A DNA stretch of 64,000 nucleotides from Cenarchaeum symbiont of Oopsacas minuta. Its GTDB lineage: Archaea; Thermoproteota; Nitrososphaeria; Nitrososphaerales; Nitrosopumilaceae. Shown here one piece after another: positions 17,134 through 24,990 of the stretch. The translations under genes and the position numbers were made by a program. The notes under the pieces were generated by a model. That model was not told the DNA's origin and ran no database searches. It was given only the letters and a program-made list of their open reading frames with translations. Positions within the stretch are counted from its first letter, which is position 1, and every line of letters begins with the position of its first letter. The DNA lies in the NCBI GenBank assembly GCA_029948415.1, contig JAJIZT010000001.1, positions 181,030 to 245,029 on the forward strand, in the 5' to 3' direction.

Positions 17134-17904
17134 ATGGACACCGACGAAATATTGAATGTTTTGGCATTGGGAAAAATTTCCCCTAAAGAAGCTAAAAAAA
17201 TGCTTGCTGTACGAAACATTGAAAAAATTAAAGACTTTGCCCGTCTTGATATTGGAAGACGTAATAGAATCGGCATGCCAGAAGTAGTTTATGCATCTTC
17301 AAAGACATACGAGCAGATATTAGCGATCTCTAAGAAAATACTTGAATCTTCTGGATTCGTACTTGTGTCTAGAATGAAGATCGATCATGCGAGAACAATG
17401 ACAAAGTTTGCAGATGATTTAGGAATAAAATACAACGTGGGAAAAAATACCACCACAATGCTGTTTTATAACAACGAGGTTAACATAAAAAAATATGGTA
17501 CCGTTGGTATAATGGCAGCAGGTACATCAGACATAGGTGTGGCAGAGGAATCTCGTTTGATGTGTGAAGCTATGGGATGTAATACTGTGTGTAGCTATGA
17601 TGTTGGCGTTGCAGCAATGCATAGACTACTAGATGCAGTAAAAGAAATGATTAATCATAATGTTGATGCAATAATTACAGTTGCGGGAATGGAAGGATCT
17701 ATGTCTACAGTGGTCTGCTCTTTAACGGATATCCCAGTCATTGGTGTTCCAAGTTCGGTAGGATATGGCCATGGTGGTTCAGGTGAAGCTGCCCTCTCAT
17801 CAATGTTACAAAGCTGTGCTACAGGTCTTATGGTTGTAAATATAGATAATGGCATAGGTGCGGGCACAGCAGCGGCTGGGATTGCGCGTAAGGCACACAC
17901 GTAA
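17134..17904 (+). CDS. larB: LarB-like nickel-pincer cofactor synthesis protein
   Basis: PurE-like enzyme; LarB carboxylates and hydrolyses nicotinate adenine dinucleotide in making the nickel-pincer cofactor of lactate racemase-type enzymes. The N-terminal helical region (EILNVLALGKISPKEAKKML) and the C-terminal AIR-carboxylase-like core are visible, with GIMAAGTSDIGVAEESR, AGMEGSMSTVV and VPSSVGYGHGGSGEAAL. The ATG at 17134 is preferred to a TTG four codons upstream because TTTTAACA lies about 26 bases before it. No larC or larE is nearby, so the end product in this organism is uncertain. Confidence 0.8.
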   Translation: MDTDEILNVLALGKISPKEAKKMLAVRNIEKIKDFARLDIGRRNRIGMPEVVYASSKTYEQILAISKKILESSGFVLVSRMKIDHARTMTKFADDLGIKYNVGKNTTTMLFYNNEVNIKKYGTVGIMAAGTSDIGVAEESRLMCEAMGCNTVCSYDVGVAAMHRLLDAVKEMINHNVDAIITVAGMEGSMSTVVCSLTDIPVIGVPSSVGYGHGGSGEAALSSMLQSCATGLMVVNIDNGIGAGTAAAGIARKAHT

Positions 17905-17941
17905 ATGATATATAGATATCTTATGAAATTTGAATGTACGT

Positions 17942-19519
17942 ATGACTGGCAAGAGAATTGTTCTTACTGCAGATCGCAGTCTGATGACTAACTATCGTGG
18001 AAACTTTTTGTATGGATTTATCGCATGTGGTCCATACGAAGTTCTTCCTGAATGGGTCTTTGACAAAGTTTTTTGTCCGGCCGTTGAAACGGATCCCATT
18101 ACTGGAGAAGCAAAAGTAGCTCAAGTCGGACTTCGTAGAGTAGAGAGTGCCCTGTTACAAGGATATGATAAAAATGACGTCTTTATTGCAAATCCAGAAC
18201 ATCTTGCCAAATCCATAGGTCCAGATACAAAAGTAGTAGGAATTAACGTCATGGATCCACTCGGTATGGCTCCTGTTACAACTACAATGTCTCCTGAAAA
18301 ACTCTCTTACGTAGCAATGAAATTTAAGAAAATGTGTGCTGATATTATACAGCTAAAAAAGAAATATAATTTTCACGTTGCAGTAGGAGGAAATGGAGCA
18401 TGGGAACTTGCAAAATCTGACCGTATGAAAATACATGGAATTGATACAGTAGTTGTAGGAGAAGCAGACGAGCTTGCACTAGATCTCTTCGAAGATATGG
18501 AAAAAGGCGATGCTCCCGAATTGATGAATTGTTTTGTCAAAAACATTCAGAATATACCAGTAATCGAAGGCCCAACAGTAAATTCACTTATAGAAGCTAT
18601 GAGGGGTTGCGGTAGAGGTTGTGATTTTTGTGACGTAAACAAGCGTTCTAAAAAAGATCTGCCTGTGGAACGATTACAGCATGAAGCAAAGATAAATCTA
18701 GATTATGGATTTGATTCTATTTGGCTACATTCAGACGAGATGCTTTTGTATGGTTGTGATAATCGAGATTTTATTCCAAATAGAGATGTAATAACAGATC
18801 TTTGGAGTAACCTCAAGAATTTAGGTGCAAACTTTGTTGGTACAACTCACATGACATTTTCAGCGGTCGCAGCGGATCCAGAACTTATGCATCAAATATC
18901 TTCAATAAATGAACAGAAAAAAGACAATCGTTGGCTTGCTACAAACTTGGGAATAGAAACGGTTTCACCATCCATGGTAAAAAAACATCTTGGAATCAAG
19001 ACAAAACCATTTTCATCAGATGAATGGGGGAGTGTAGTAGTAGAAGGGGCAAAAATACTCAACAAAAATCATTGGTTCCCTGCTGCAACAATAATCATAG
19101 GATGGCCCGATGAGACCCCAGATGACATACAGTATACGATAGATATGATAAATGACTTTAGAACTATGAACTTTAGAGGATTGGTAGCGCCGTTATTATA
19201 CCAAGACTTTGGTGAGAAAAATTCAATGCACTTTGGAAATCTCAACGAAGCCCAGTTTACCCTCTTTTGGCGTTGTTGGGAAAACAACCTGAGGGTCATA
19301 AATGATATTATTCCAATTATACTCCGCAATAAAACATATGGACCACCAATGAAAATTTTCATGTATGGAATAATAAAAGCAGGTACATGGGCCATAATGA
19401 GATATCTGCGTGGACTGTGCAAGGATCTGTTTAACGGTAGAACTCCAGAAGAAATTATAGAAAAATACTCAAAGAGCAGATCTGTCTCATCTCAAAAAAT
19501 TATAACGAAAAAATTATAG
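17942..19519 (+). CDS. B12-binding radical SAM protein, candidate membrane-lipid modifying enzyme
   Basis: A radical SAM enzyme of about 525 residues. The Fe-S motif is CGRGCDFC (CxxxCxxC), preceded by a cobalamin-binding-like N-terminal domain (VVGINVMDPLGMAP, VAVGGNGAWELAKS). Motifs HSDEMLLYG and ATIIIGWPDETPDD follow. Archaeal enzymes of this architecture include the GDGT ring synthases (Grs) and tetraether synthase (Tes); the length and the lipid genes in the window make that a candidate role, but I cannot distinguish it from other B12 radical SAM proteins. Start at ATG 17942, with ATATATAG about 28 bases upstream, rather than TTG 17930. It ends in a six-base overlap with the convergent gene. 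Confidence 0.7.
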   Translation: MTGKRIVLTADRSLMTNYRGNFLYGFIACGPYEVLPEWVFDKVFCPAVETDPITGEAKVAQVGLRRVESALLQGYDKNDVFIANPEHLAKSIGPDTKVVGINVMDPLGMAPVTTTMSPEKLSYVAMKFKKMCADIIQLKKKYNFHVAVGGNGAWELAKSDRMKIHGIDTVVVGEADELALDLFEDMEKGDAPELMNCFVKNIQNIPVIEGPTVNSLIEAMRGCGRGCDFCDVNKRSKKDLPVERLQHEAKINLDYGFDSIWLHSDEMLLYGCDNRDFIPNRDVITDLWSNLKNLGANFVGTTHMTFSAVAADPELMHQISSINEQKKDNRWLATNLGIETVSPSMVKKHLGIKTKPFSSDEWGSVVVEGAKILNKNHWFPAATIIIGWPDETPDDIQYTIDMINDFRTMNFRGLVAPLLYQDFGEKNSMHFGNLNEAQFTLFWRCWENNLRVINDIIPIILRNKTYGPPMKIFMYGIIKAGTWAIMRYLRGLCKDLFNGRTPEEIIEKYSKSRSVSSQKIITKKL

Positions 19520-19912
19520 ATTTGCCATGGCGATTTCAGCCAATGTGTTTCGTTTTGGTTTTATACATATGAAATAGGCCTTGTCAGCACGCTCAATGGA
19601 TTTTACCTTTTTGTATTCTCGGGTTGACATGTCAAACTCGTATATGCCAGACTCTAGATCGTTTTTTACATACAGGACAAGATATGAATCACCTGTGGTA
19701 GGACTCAGTGGAATAAATGACATGACATTTCCTTTATAGACAGTTACAGGCATTGTATTTTTCATAGGCGATGCAGCTGCAACTAGATACATAAAGAGAT
19801 CTTCGACATTTTCAAATTCCTCATACTCGATATTCATATTATGACACAAGCTTCTTACTGTATAAATTTTTCTTGATCCTGTTAAAAATCCCATTATGCC
19901 TAAAATCCTCAA
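19514..19912 (-). CDS. Conserved-looking hypothetical protein
   Basis: A 132-residue protein without a motif I recognise. It has a mixed alpha/beta pattern: LFMYLVAAASP, then strands MPVTVYKGNVMSFIPL, SYLVLYVKND and YEFDMSTREYKKVKSI. No signal peptide or membrane helix is obvious. A copy of the 79-81 bp dispersed element lies 30 bases upstream in the same orientation. The C-terminus overlaps the radical SAM gene by six bases. Confidence 0.55.
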   Translation of the reverse strand: MRILGIMGFLTGSRKIYTVRSLCHNMNIEYEEFENVEDLFMYLVAAASPMKNTMPVTVYKGNVMSFIPLSPTTGDSYLVLYVKNDLESGIYEFDMSTREYKKVKSIERADKAYFICIKPKRNTLAEIAMANL

Positions 19913-19942
19913 AATATGAGGAAATTCATATATAAAATAAAG

Positions 19943-20021
19943 GTACGAGGTTACCTACTCTAATTTTGTGTGTAAATACAGAACCTTCTTGATAATTATG
20001 GGCAGGGACGTGACCTCATAC
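19943..20021 (-). repeat. Dispersed inverted-end element, copy A
   Basis: A 79-bp sequence that reads on the minus strand almost identically to 29855-29933 and 37921-38001 (about nine differences from copy B by hand count). Its ends are imperfect inverted repeats: minus-strand GTATGAGGTCA at one end and TAACCTCGTAC at the other. It lies 30 bases upstream of the minus-strand gene starting at 19912, in the same direction. No clear target duplication is seen. Confidence 0.8.
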
Positions 20022-20136
20022 AAAAAGTAATCTTGCCTCCCAACACACATTCATGAATGCCTAGTCATCAAAAATCAGATGGCAAGATCAATTGAAATAG
20101 CTTAGCTGTGGTAAATGAGGCACATTTTGATCTAGT

Positions 20137-21219
20137 TTATGCACTAGAGCGTTTAATGATCTTTCTAATTCCATATGTGACACCTACTGGAGTTCCAATA
20201 TAGATTCCCAAGTTTAAGGCAATAACAGAGATTCCTAAGGCAAGTACGCTAGTGTCTGTGTCTTCTGCCAAACTCATTATGTTGAGAGTAGATATCATAG
20301 GAGTGAGAAACGCTCCTACTGTGGATGCAAATGCTGGATTTTGACGTTCCCAGTCTGCTATTGTCGGAGAGAATGTGTAGTATATGGTGTTAAAACCTGA
20401 CATGAATGATGTTCCAAAAGATGTCTCCATTAGTGTATTATCACGGATTTCTCTGAGTGTTTGTATTTGTGGTGCAAGCTCTGTTCCATATGCAGCAGTT
20501 GCTATGAGGCAACCTCCAGGTTCTTTCATTCCTGTAGTATCTTCTAGTGAAGCTATACAACGTGTACCATCCCATTCTGTACCAGAACCACAAATAGTAG
20601 TGCATTGACCGTCTATAAACTGTGTACCATCTCCACATATTGAAACACATTCATCACCTTTTTTGATTTCACCTGCTGCACATGTCATTTGAGGTGGAGG
20701 TACTATTTCTTCCTCTTCTATCATAACCTCTTCTTCCTCTACCACTATTTCTTCCTCTTCTATCATAACCTCTTCTTCCTCTACCACTATTTCTTCCTCT
20801 ATCATAACTTCTTCCTCTGTTGGTGAAACATTCTTGGGAATAAATTCAAACTCATCGCTAGCAGATACCGATCCATAATTTGCTGTTATAGTATAAATTC
20901 CAGATTCTAACCATCTGTATCCACTAGCCTGTATGATAACAGTCTCAGATGATTTAGGTGTGATTTCATTAATTTGATCTATATGTACAACTGAATTATT
21001 AACACCACCTGTAATGAGAATTCCCACACCATTTTTTGGATCTGAATGTTCTTGCAAAACTATGGTAACCATTATCTCATTACCATACACATAGATCTCT
21101 TCATCCACTTCAATTGTAAGCTGGTCAACTGTGCTTTCTTGTGCAGATGCTATGGGCATACTAAATATAATCGATAATGTTAGAATAACAATCGATATGT
21201 TGAATATCCCTTTTTGCAT
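20137..21219 (-). CDS. Secreted surface protein with acidic repeats and CFI-box-like C-terminal module
   Basis: A 360-residue exported protein. In order: signal peptide (to ASA), a beta-sandwich domain (residues about 28-130, GNEIMVTIVLQEH), an acidic low-complexity stalk of repeated VEEEEVMIEEEEIV units, a Cys-rich segment (CAAGEIKKGDECVSICGDG and CTTICGSGTEWDGTRC), then GGCLIATAAYG with a helical region and final membrane segments. The last module matches that of the cyclophilin at 36848-37918 and the CFI-box C-terminal sorting domain type. It is probably displayed at the cell surface; ligand unknown. Confidence 0.75.
   Translation of the reverse strand: MQKGIFNISIVILTLSIIFSMPIASAQESTVDQLTIEVDEEIYVYGNEIMVTIVLQEHSDPKNGVGILITGGVNNSVVHIDQINEITPKSSETVIIQASGYRWLESGIYTITANYGSVSASDEFEFIPKNVSPTEEEVMIEEEIVVEEEEVMIEEEEIVVEEEEVMIEEEEIVPPPQMTCAAGEIKKGDECVSICGDGTQFIDGQCTTICGSGTEWDGTRCIASLEDTTGMKEPGGCLIATAAYGTELAPQIQTLREIRDNTLMETSFGTSFMSGFNTIYYTFSPTIADWERQNPAFASTVGAFLTPMISTLNIMSLAEDTDTSVLALGISVIALNLGIYIGTPVGVTYGIRKIIKRSSA
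20700..20815 (-). repeat. 42-bp tandem coding repeat (acidic stalk)
   Basis: Within the surface-protein gene, a unit of about 14 codons rich in Glu is repeated nearly three times; the first unit is two codons shorter. The DNA repeats are almost exact, so copy number could vary between strains. Confidence 0.7.
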
Positions 21220-21414
21220 ACAATTTTTGTTTTAACTTTTAGTATTTAAGATTATTGGTGGATCAGGCGTATTTTTGTGCAAAAATGTCTTCTGTTCAAA
21301 GGTGGCTAGAGATGTATTTTATACCGTAAGAGAAGGGTCATGTGATACGTGCCCGGTTTATATCTAGACTGATGCTAGTGCATAAAAATGGGTATACTTT
21401 TTGCATAATATTGT

Positions 21415-22701
21415 CTATTCTTTTACGTTGCGAGTAGACGAAATATCGCGCATAATGCATTTTGCATTGGTCACAGAAATGTTTCCAGCATCCACCATCT
21501 TACTTGCAACCATTATAACTTTGTCAAAAGGAACGCCAGCAGTTATAGCTATGTTACGAGCATGTAATCTCATATGTCCATGTTGTATTCCATCAGTAAC
21601 TAGTGCATGTAACGCGCTAAAATTTTGGGCAAGACCTGCAGATACTATAGCACATCCAAGTTGACGGGCAGATTTTGCCCTAGCTATTTTTATACAAACA
21701 CGTGCTATAGGATGAACTGCCGCTATTCCGCCTATAGTTCCAACTTGCATGGGCATCTCTATCGTACCATTGAGATTGCCTTTGACATCTTTCGACCAAA
21801 TAGTAAAAGGCTCATATCTACCATTCCTAGCAGCATATGCTCCAGCAGCTGCCTCTAGAGCACGGCCATCTTGACCAGTGGCGTTTGAGATAGCAGTCAC
21901 GGCGTTCATAACTCCTTTGTTGTGAGTTACAGCTCTGTTTACATCATATTGAGCAAATTCAAAAGCACGAACCATGTCATCTACTATGCGACTACCTCCA
22001 ATCAAATCTTTACGAAATATGGCACTTGCACGGGCAATTCGAGTGGTAGAATAATTGGAAAGAATTCGCAATAATGCTCTACCTTCCGTTAATTTTTCAA
22101 GCAACGGTGCTATTGCTTCACACATGGAATTTGTTACGTTTGCTCCCATTGCATCTGCAGCATCAACTAGAATCTCAACTATCAACATGGGTCCAGATGG
22201 CGGATCTATCTGACGAGTAGAGATCTTTAGAGCACCTCGGTTCATTTTTGAGAGTGTATGACTTTGCTTGTTGGCCATACGCAATATCTTCAAAGTCGAT
22301 CGTTTTACATTACGGGATGCTAATTCTAGATTTTTTATACCTACAAGTTGAATCTGGCCAATCACATGCGATGGACCACATTTGGCTTTGAATCCTCCGG
22401 AAGCGCGAGCAATTTTGGCTCCACGTGAAGCTGCAGCTATAACCGATGGTTCTTCTATAACCATGGGAATTAGACAGTCACGATGATTTATGATAAAATT
22501 AGTGGCGATACCTAACGGTAAAGCAAATGTGCCTATAGCATTTTCCACCATAAGATCCGCCTCAGTAAATCCTATACCTCCAGTGGAATGTAAAACTTCA
22601 ACTTCCGCCTTGTTTAAATCTGCAAATTTACGTACAATTTCAAGTCTCTCACTATGAGTCTTTTTATGCATACCAGAAATGGCAGAGTTTTTTGCAATCA
22701 A
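21415..22701 (-). CDS. Hydroxymethylglutaryl-CoA reductase, class II-like
   Basis: Reduces HMG-CoA to mevalonate (or the reverse), the entry to isoprenoid lipids. Catalytic residues seen are Glu of ENAIGTFALP, Lys of THNKGVMNA, Asp of GQDGRALEAAA and His of GHMRLHARNIA. The sequence style (ENAIGTFALPLG, VEEPSVIAAAS equivalent IEEPSVIAAAS) is that of class II enzymes such as the Pseudomonas mevalonii protein rather than the usual archaeal class I. The start is TTG; TTTTATAC sits about 27 bases upstream, and residues SAISGM before the first ATG match the family N-terminus, so the TTG is kept. Confidence 0.88.
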   Translation of the reverse strand: MIAKNSAISGMHKKTHSERLEIVRKFADLNKAEVEVLHSTGGIGFTEADLMVENAIGTFALPLGIATNFIINHRDCLIPMVIEEPSVIAAASRGAKIARASGGFKAKCGPSHVIGQIQLVGIKNLELASRNVKRSTLKILRMANKQSHTLSKMNRGALKISTRQIDPPSGPMLIVEILVDAADAMGANVTNSMCEAIAPLLEKLTEGRALLRILSNYSTTRIARASAIFRKDLIGGSRIVDDMVRAFEFAQYDVNRAVTHNKGVMNAVTAISNATGQDGRALEAAAGAYAARNGRYEPFTIWSKDVKGNLNGTIEMPMQVGTIGGIAAVHPIARVCIKIARAKSARQLGCAIVSAGLAQNFSALHALVTDGIQHGHMRLHARNIAITAGVPFDKVIMVASKMVDAGNISVTNAKCIMRDISSTRNVKE

Positions 22702-23118
22702 TCACAAACTAAAGTAGCGAATAGTATAAAAGCTTACAATGTTTTAGATTTTTCATGACTCTCCAATTTACGCCTAGAAGCGGTCTAGTTCTTCATATTT
22801 CTCATACGACTAGAATTTATATCTAATTATTATACTATTTTTTTATAGTAATTATATATTATAAAATAAATGATATACTGAAAATATGAATGATTACATG
22901 ATATATTTATGATATTAAAAAGATGTAAAGATCAAATGCTAAATCACGCCTAGAAAATTAGATGAAATACCCCCTCCCTAATCGATGAAAATATGGGTTA
23001 AAAATGAATTAATACAAACGGTTGATAAACATACTGCATTTGATATGTTGTGGTTCAAACTTGAACAAAAAAATGGATAATAAAACAAAATGAAACAACA
23101 GGTCTGGTCTTGGATCTG
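22702..23118. other. AT-rich 417-base gap
   Basis: Apart from the HMG-CoA reductase promoter at its left end and one possible 31-codon reading frame at 22985, I see no gene. No tRNA or other RNA fold is recognised. ACGCCTAGAA occurs twice (near 22769 and 22947). The middle is dominated by A/T runs. Confidence 0.4.
22985..23080 (+). CDS. Possible small protein of 31 residues
   Basis: ATG to TAA, 31 codons, translating to a charged, amphipathic peptide (MKIWVKNELIQTV, then AFDMLWFKLEQ). The composition is protein-like and it is the only plausible frame in the gap, but no promoter box or homologue is known to me. It could equally be chance or the remnant of a longer gene. Confidence 0.2.
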   Translation: MKIWVKNELIQTVDKHTAFDMLWFKLEQKNG

Positions 23119-23676
23119 TTATGATAAAGTTGGTTTCATCTTTAGTCTTTTTTCTCCTTCTTTAGTAATTGAATAGACATATGGCTTTGTTCCAGAGTGA
23201 CGTTGGACTAGACCTTCTGATGAGAGTTTTTTCATGAGGCGTGATGTGTGTTCACGAGTTCTTCCAATAGTGATTTGTATATCACGTGAAGTCATTGATT
23301 TATCTGTGATGGCATGTAATATCACATCAATCACATCATTATACTTGGAAACAGGCACAACTGGAGGCAGAAATGTTCTATTTTCATCACTTTTTTTGAC
23401 TTGTTCTGTCTCTGATGACTCTAATGTTGTCTTTTTGGACTTGATTGCTTCGGATTCGGGCATATTTTCTAAATCAATCGTGTCGAGTCTTATTTTTAGA
23501 TCAATTAATTGTCGTTCATAGTACTCTAACCGTTCTAATTGTGCAGGGTCATTGTTCATCGTTTTGATATTTACGTATGATTTTACCTTGAAATATATGA
23601 TTATTGTAAAGAAACCCAGTAAAAATATGACTAAACCAGCTAGAATAATCTCCACACTTGGTAATTCTATCAACAT
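23119..23676 (-). CDS. Membrane-anchored winged-helix regulator
   Basis: An N-terminal membrane helix (IILAGLVIFLLGFFTIIIYF) is followed by a coiled-coil-like segment (LERLEYYERQLIDLKIRLD), a charged linker, and a C-terminal winged helix of MarR-like type (VIDVILHAITDKSMTSRDI, TREHTSRLMKKLSSEGLV, YSITKEGEKRL). This is the layout of membrane-tethered archaeal transcription regulators. I use the ATG at 23676; a TTG at 23721 would add a second hydrophobic stretch, and a TATA-like ATATAATAAT near 23747 would suit that longer form. An inverted repeat at 23755-23779 lies just upstream and may be its operator. Confidence 0.65.
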   Translation of the reverse strand: MLIELPSVEIILAGLVIFLLGFFTIIIYFKVKSYVNIKTMNNDPAQLERLEYYERQLIDLKIRLDTIDLENMPESEAIKSKKTTLESSETEQVKKSDENRTFLPPVVPVSKYNDVIDVILHAITDKSMTSRDIQITIGRTREHTSRLMKKLSSEGLVQRHSGTKPYVYSITKEGEKRLKMKPTLS

Positions 23677-23754
23677 CACATATTTTGTGATTATGTTACA
23701 AATTACTGTGATGAATAGCAATAGTTCACACTTTACGTTAATATTATTATATCA

Positions 23755-23779
23755 TATATCACTATAATATAGTGATATA
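23755..23779. promoter_or_regulatory. Inverted repeat, candidate operator
   Basis: Perfect 11-base arms TATATCACTAT and ATAGTGATATA with a three-base spacer. It lies between two minus-strand genes, directly upstream of the TATA-like box of the winged-helix gene and downstream of the gene ending at 23801. Either an operator or, less likely given the A/T content, a transcript-end hairpin. Confidence 0.45.
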
Positions 23780-23800
23780 ATTTACTAGTTCATATAATAA

Positions 23801-24163
23801 TCACGTATTACATGCTTGTTTTACTATTAGATCAACAACACGCATCACATCTTCTTCTTTCTCTGGAAAAATATCACTATTTTTAAGAACATCAATCTGC
23901 TTTGATAATTTAATTATCACATCTATATCACTTGATTTTATCACACCTAAACTCATTAAAAGTGCCTGTGTATAGTAAAGACTAGCTAATTTAGTTCGAA
24001 CTTGTGCGACTTGCCTATAATATGCGCCTCTAGTTATATGAAACTCAGTTTTTGTTATACCTTTAATATTACCTAAAATTTCAATTTGTCGTTCTGTAAA
24101 TAGCGATTTTTTAATCAATTTGTGCATTATGGCATTAAAATTTACATCTTTATTTTCACTCAT
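23801..24163 (-). CDS. Small helical protein, possible DNA-binding regulator
   Basis: About 120 residues, mostly helical. FTERQIEILGNIKGITKTEFHI could be a helix-turn-helix, followed by AYYRQVAQVRTKLASLYYTQ. I do not recognise the family. The start is the ATG at 24163, because the upstream codons (to 24220) run into the divergent GGGP synthase promoter. It is divergent from that gene with 64 bases between. Confidence 0.45.
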   Translation of the reverse strand: MSENKDVNFNAIMHKLIKKSLFTERQIEILGNIKGITKTEFHITRGAYYRQVAQVRTKLASLYYTQALLMSLGVIKSSDIDVIIKLSKQIDVLKNSDIFPEKEEDVMRVVDLIVKQACNT

Positions 24164-24227
24164 AGCTATATAGATTTGTATACTCCCATAATTAAACTTT
24201 AAACATAGATTAGCGCTCATCTAATGT

Positions 24228-24980
24228 ATGGTTGTTGGAAGCGTCGAAAAGAGATTATCTGATCTAAAAAAGAAGAGATGTCTTGTATTTGTTTTAATTG
24301 ATTCTGAGATTGCTAATGTATCCATGTCAGTAGACCTTGCAAAAAGCTCCGAGATTGCTGGCGCATCAGCTATTCTAGTAGGAGGTTCTACTTCAACGGA
24401 TCAGATGGGTATTGCTGAAACCGTTAAAAAACTAAAAAAAGTGGTTAAAATTCCAATAATTTTATTCCCAGGTAACATTACTGGTGTGGTTCCAAACGCA
24501 GATGCAATTCTGTTTAGTTCTCTCTTAAACTCAGAAAATCCATACTATATTTCACAAGCACAGGCTCTTGGTGCTCCCAATGTCATTCGATTGGGTCTAG
24601 AGTCACTTCCTACTGCATATTTGATTATAGGAGAAGGTACAGCTGCATGGTTTGTAGGTAATGCTAAAGGCATTCCATTTGAAAAACCTAGCATAGCGGC
24701 TGCATATTCAATGGCTGCTAGATGTTTGGGAATGAGATTTGTATATCTAGAAGCAGGATCTGGAGCATCTGAGAGCGTAAGGCCGGATATGGTAAAGATG
24801 GTTAGAAAGGTCTTTGATGGATTCTTGATAGTTGGGGGAGGTATAAGAGACGCAAAAGGAGCAAAAAAGATAGCCGATGCTGGAGCTGACGCGATCGTAC
24901 TTGGAACTATACTAGAGAAAAAAGACAAGAGCAATAAACTTGTAGACATTATTAAGACAGTGAACAGATCCAAACGGTAA
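24228..24980 (+). CDS. Geranylgeranylglyceryl phosphate synthase
   Basis: Joins geranylgeranyl diphosphate to sn-glycerol 1-phosphate, forming the first ether bond of archaeal lipids. It is a TIM barrel of 250 residues with LVFVLIDSE near the start, ILVGGSTST, IPIILFPGNITGVVPNADA, YLEAGSGASESV and the phosphate-binding LIVGGGIRDA. All strands are recognisable and length is normal. The PolD gene follows after about ten bases, so the two are likely cotranscribed. Confidence 0.93.
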   Translation: MVVGSVEKRLSDLKKKRCLVFVLIDSEIANVSMSVDLAKSSEIAGASAILVGGSTSTDQMGIAETVKKLKKVVKIPIILFPGNITGVVPNADAILFSSLLNSENPYYISQAQALGAPNVIRLGLESLPTAYLIIGEGTAAWFVGNAKGIPFEKPSIAAAYSMAARCLGMRFVYLEAGSGASESVRPDMVKMVRKVFDGFLIVGGGIRDAKGAKKIADAGADAIVLGTILEKKDKSNKLVDIIKTVNRSKR

Positions 24981-24990
24981 TTTGGTGGTT

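Noticed and set aside
19914-20136. CRISPR-like or tandem repeat array
   Set aside because: Only one copy of the dispersed element is present; no spacer-repeat periodicity is found anywhere in the window.
20441-20650. Minus-strand 69-codon Cys/Trp-rich frame
   Set aside because: Alternate frame of the surface-protein gene; its composition mirrors the Cys-rich coding segment.
21220-21414. Possible structured RNA in the gap before HMG-CoA reductase's stop
   Set aside because: No consistent stem or known RNA pattern; TGCATAA occurs twice only as a direct repeat.
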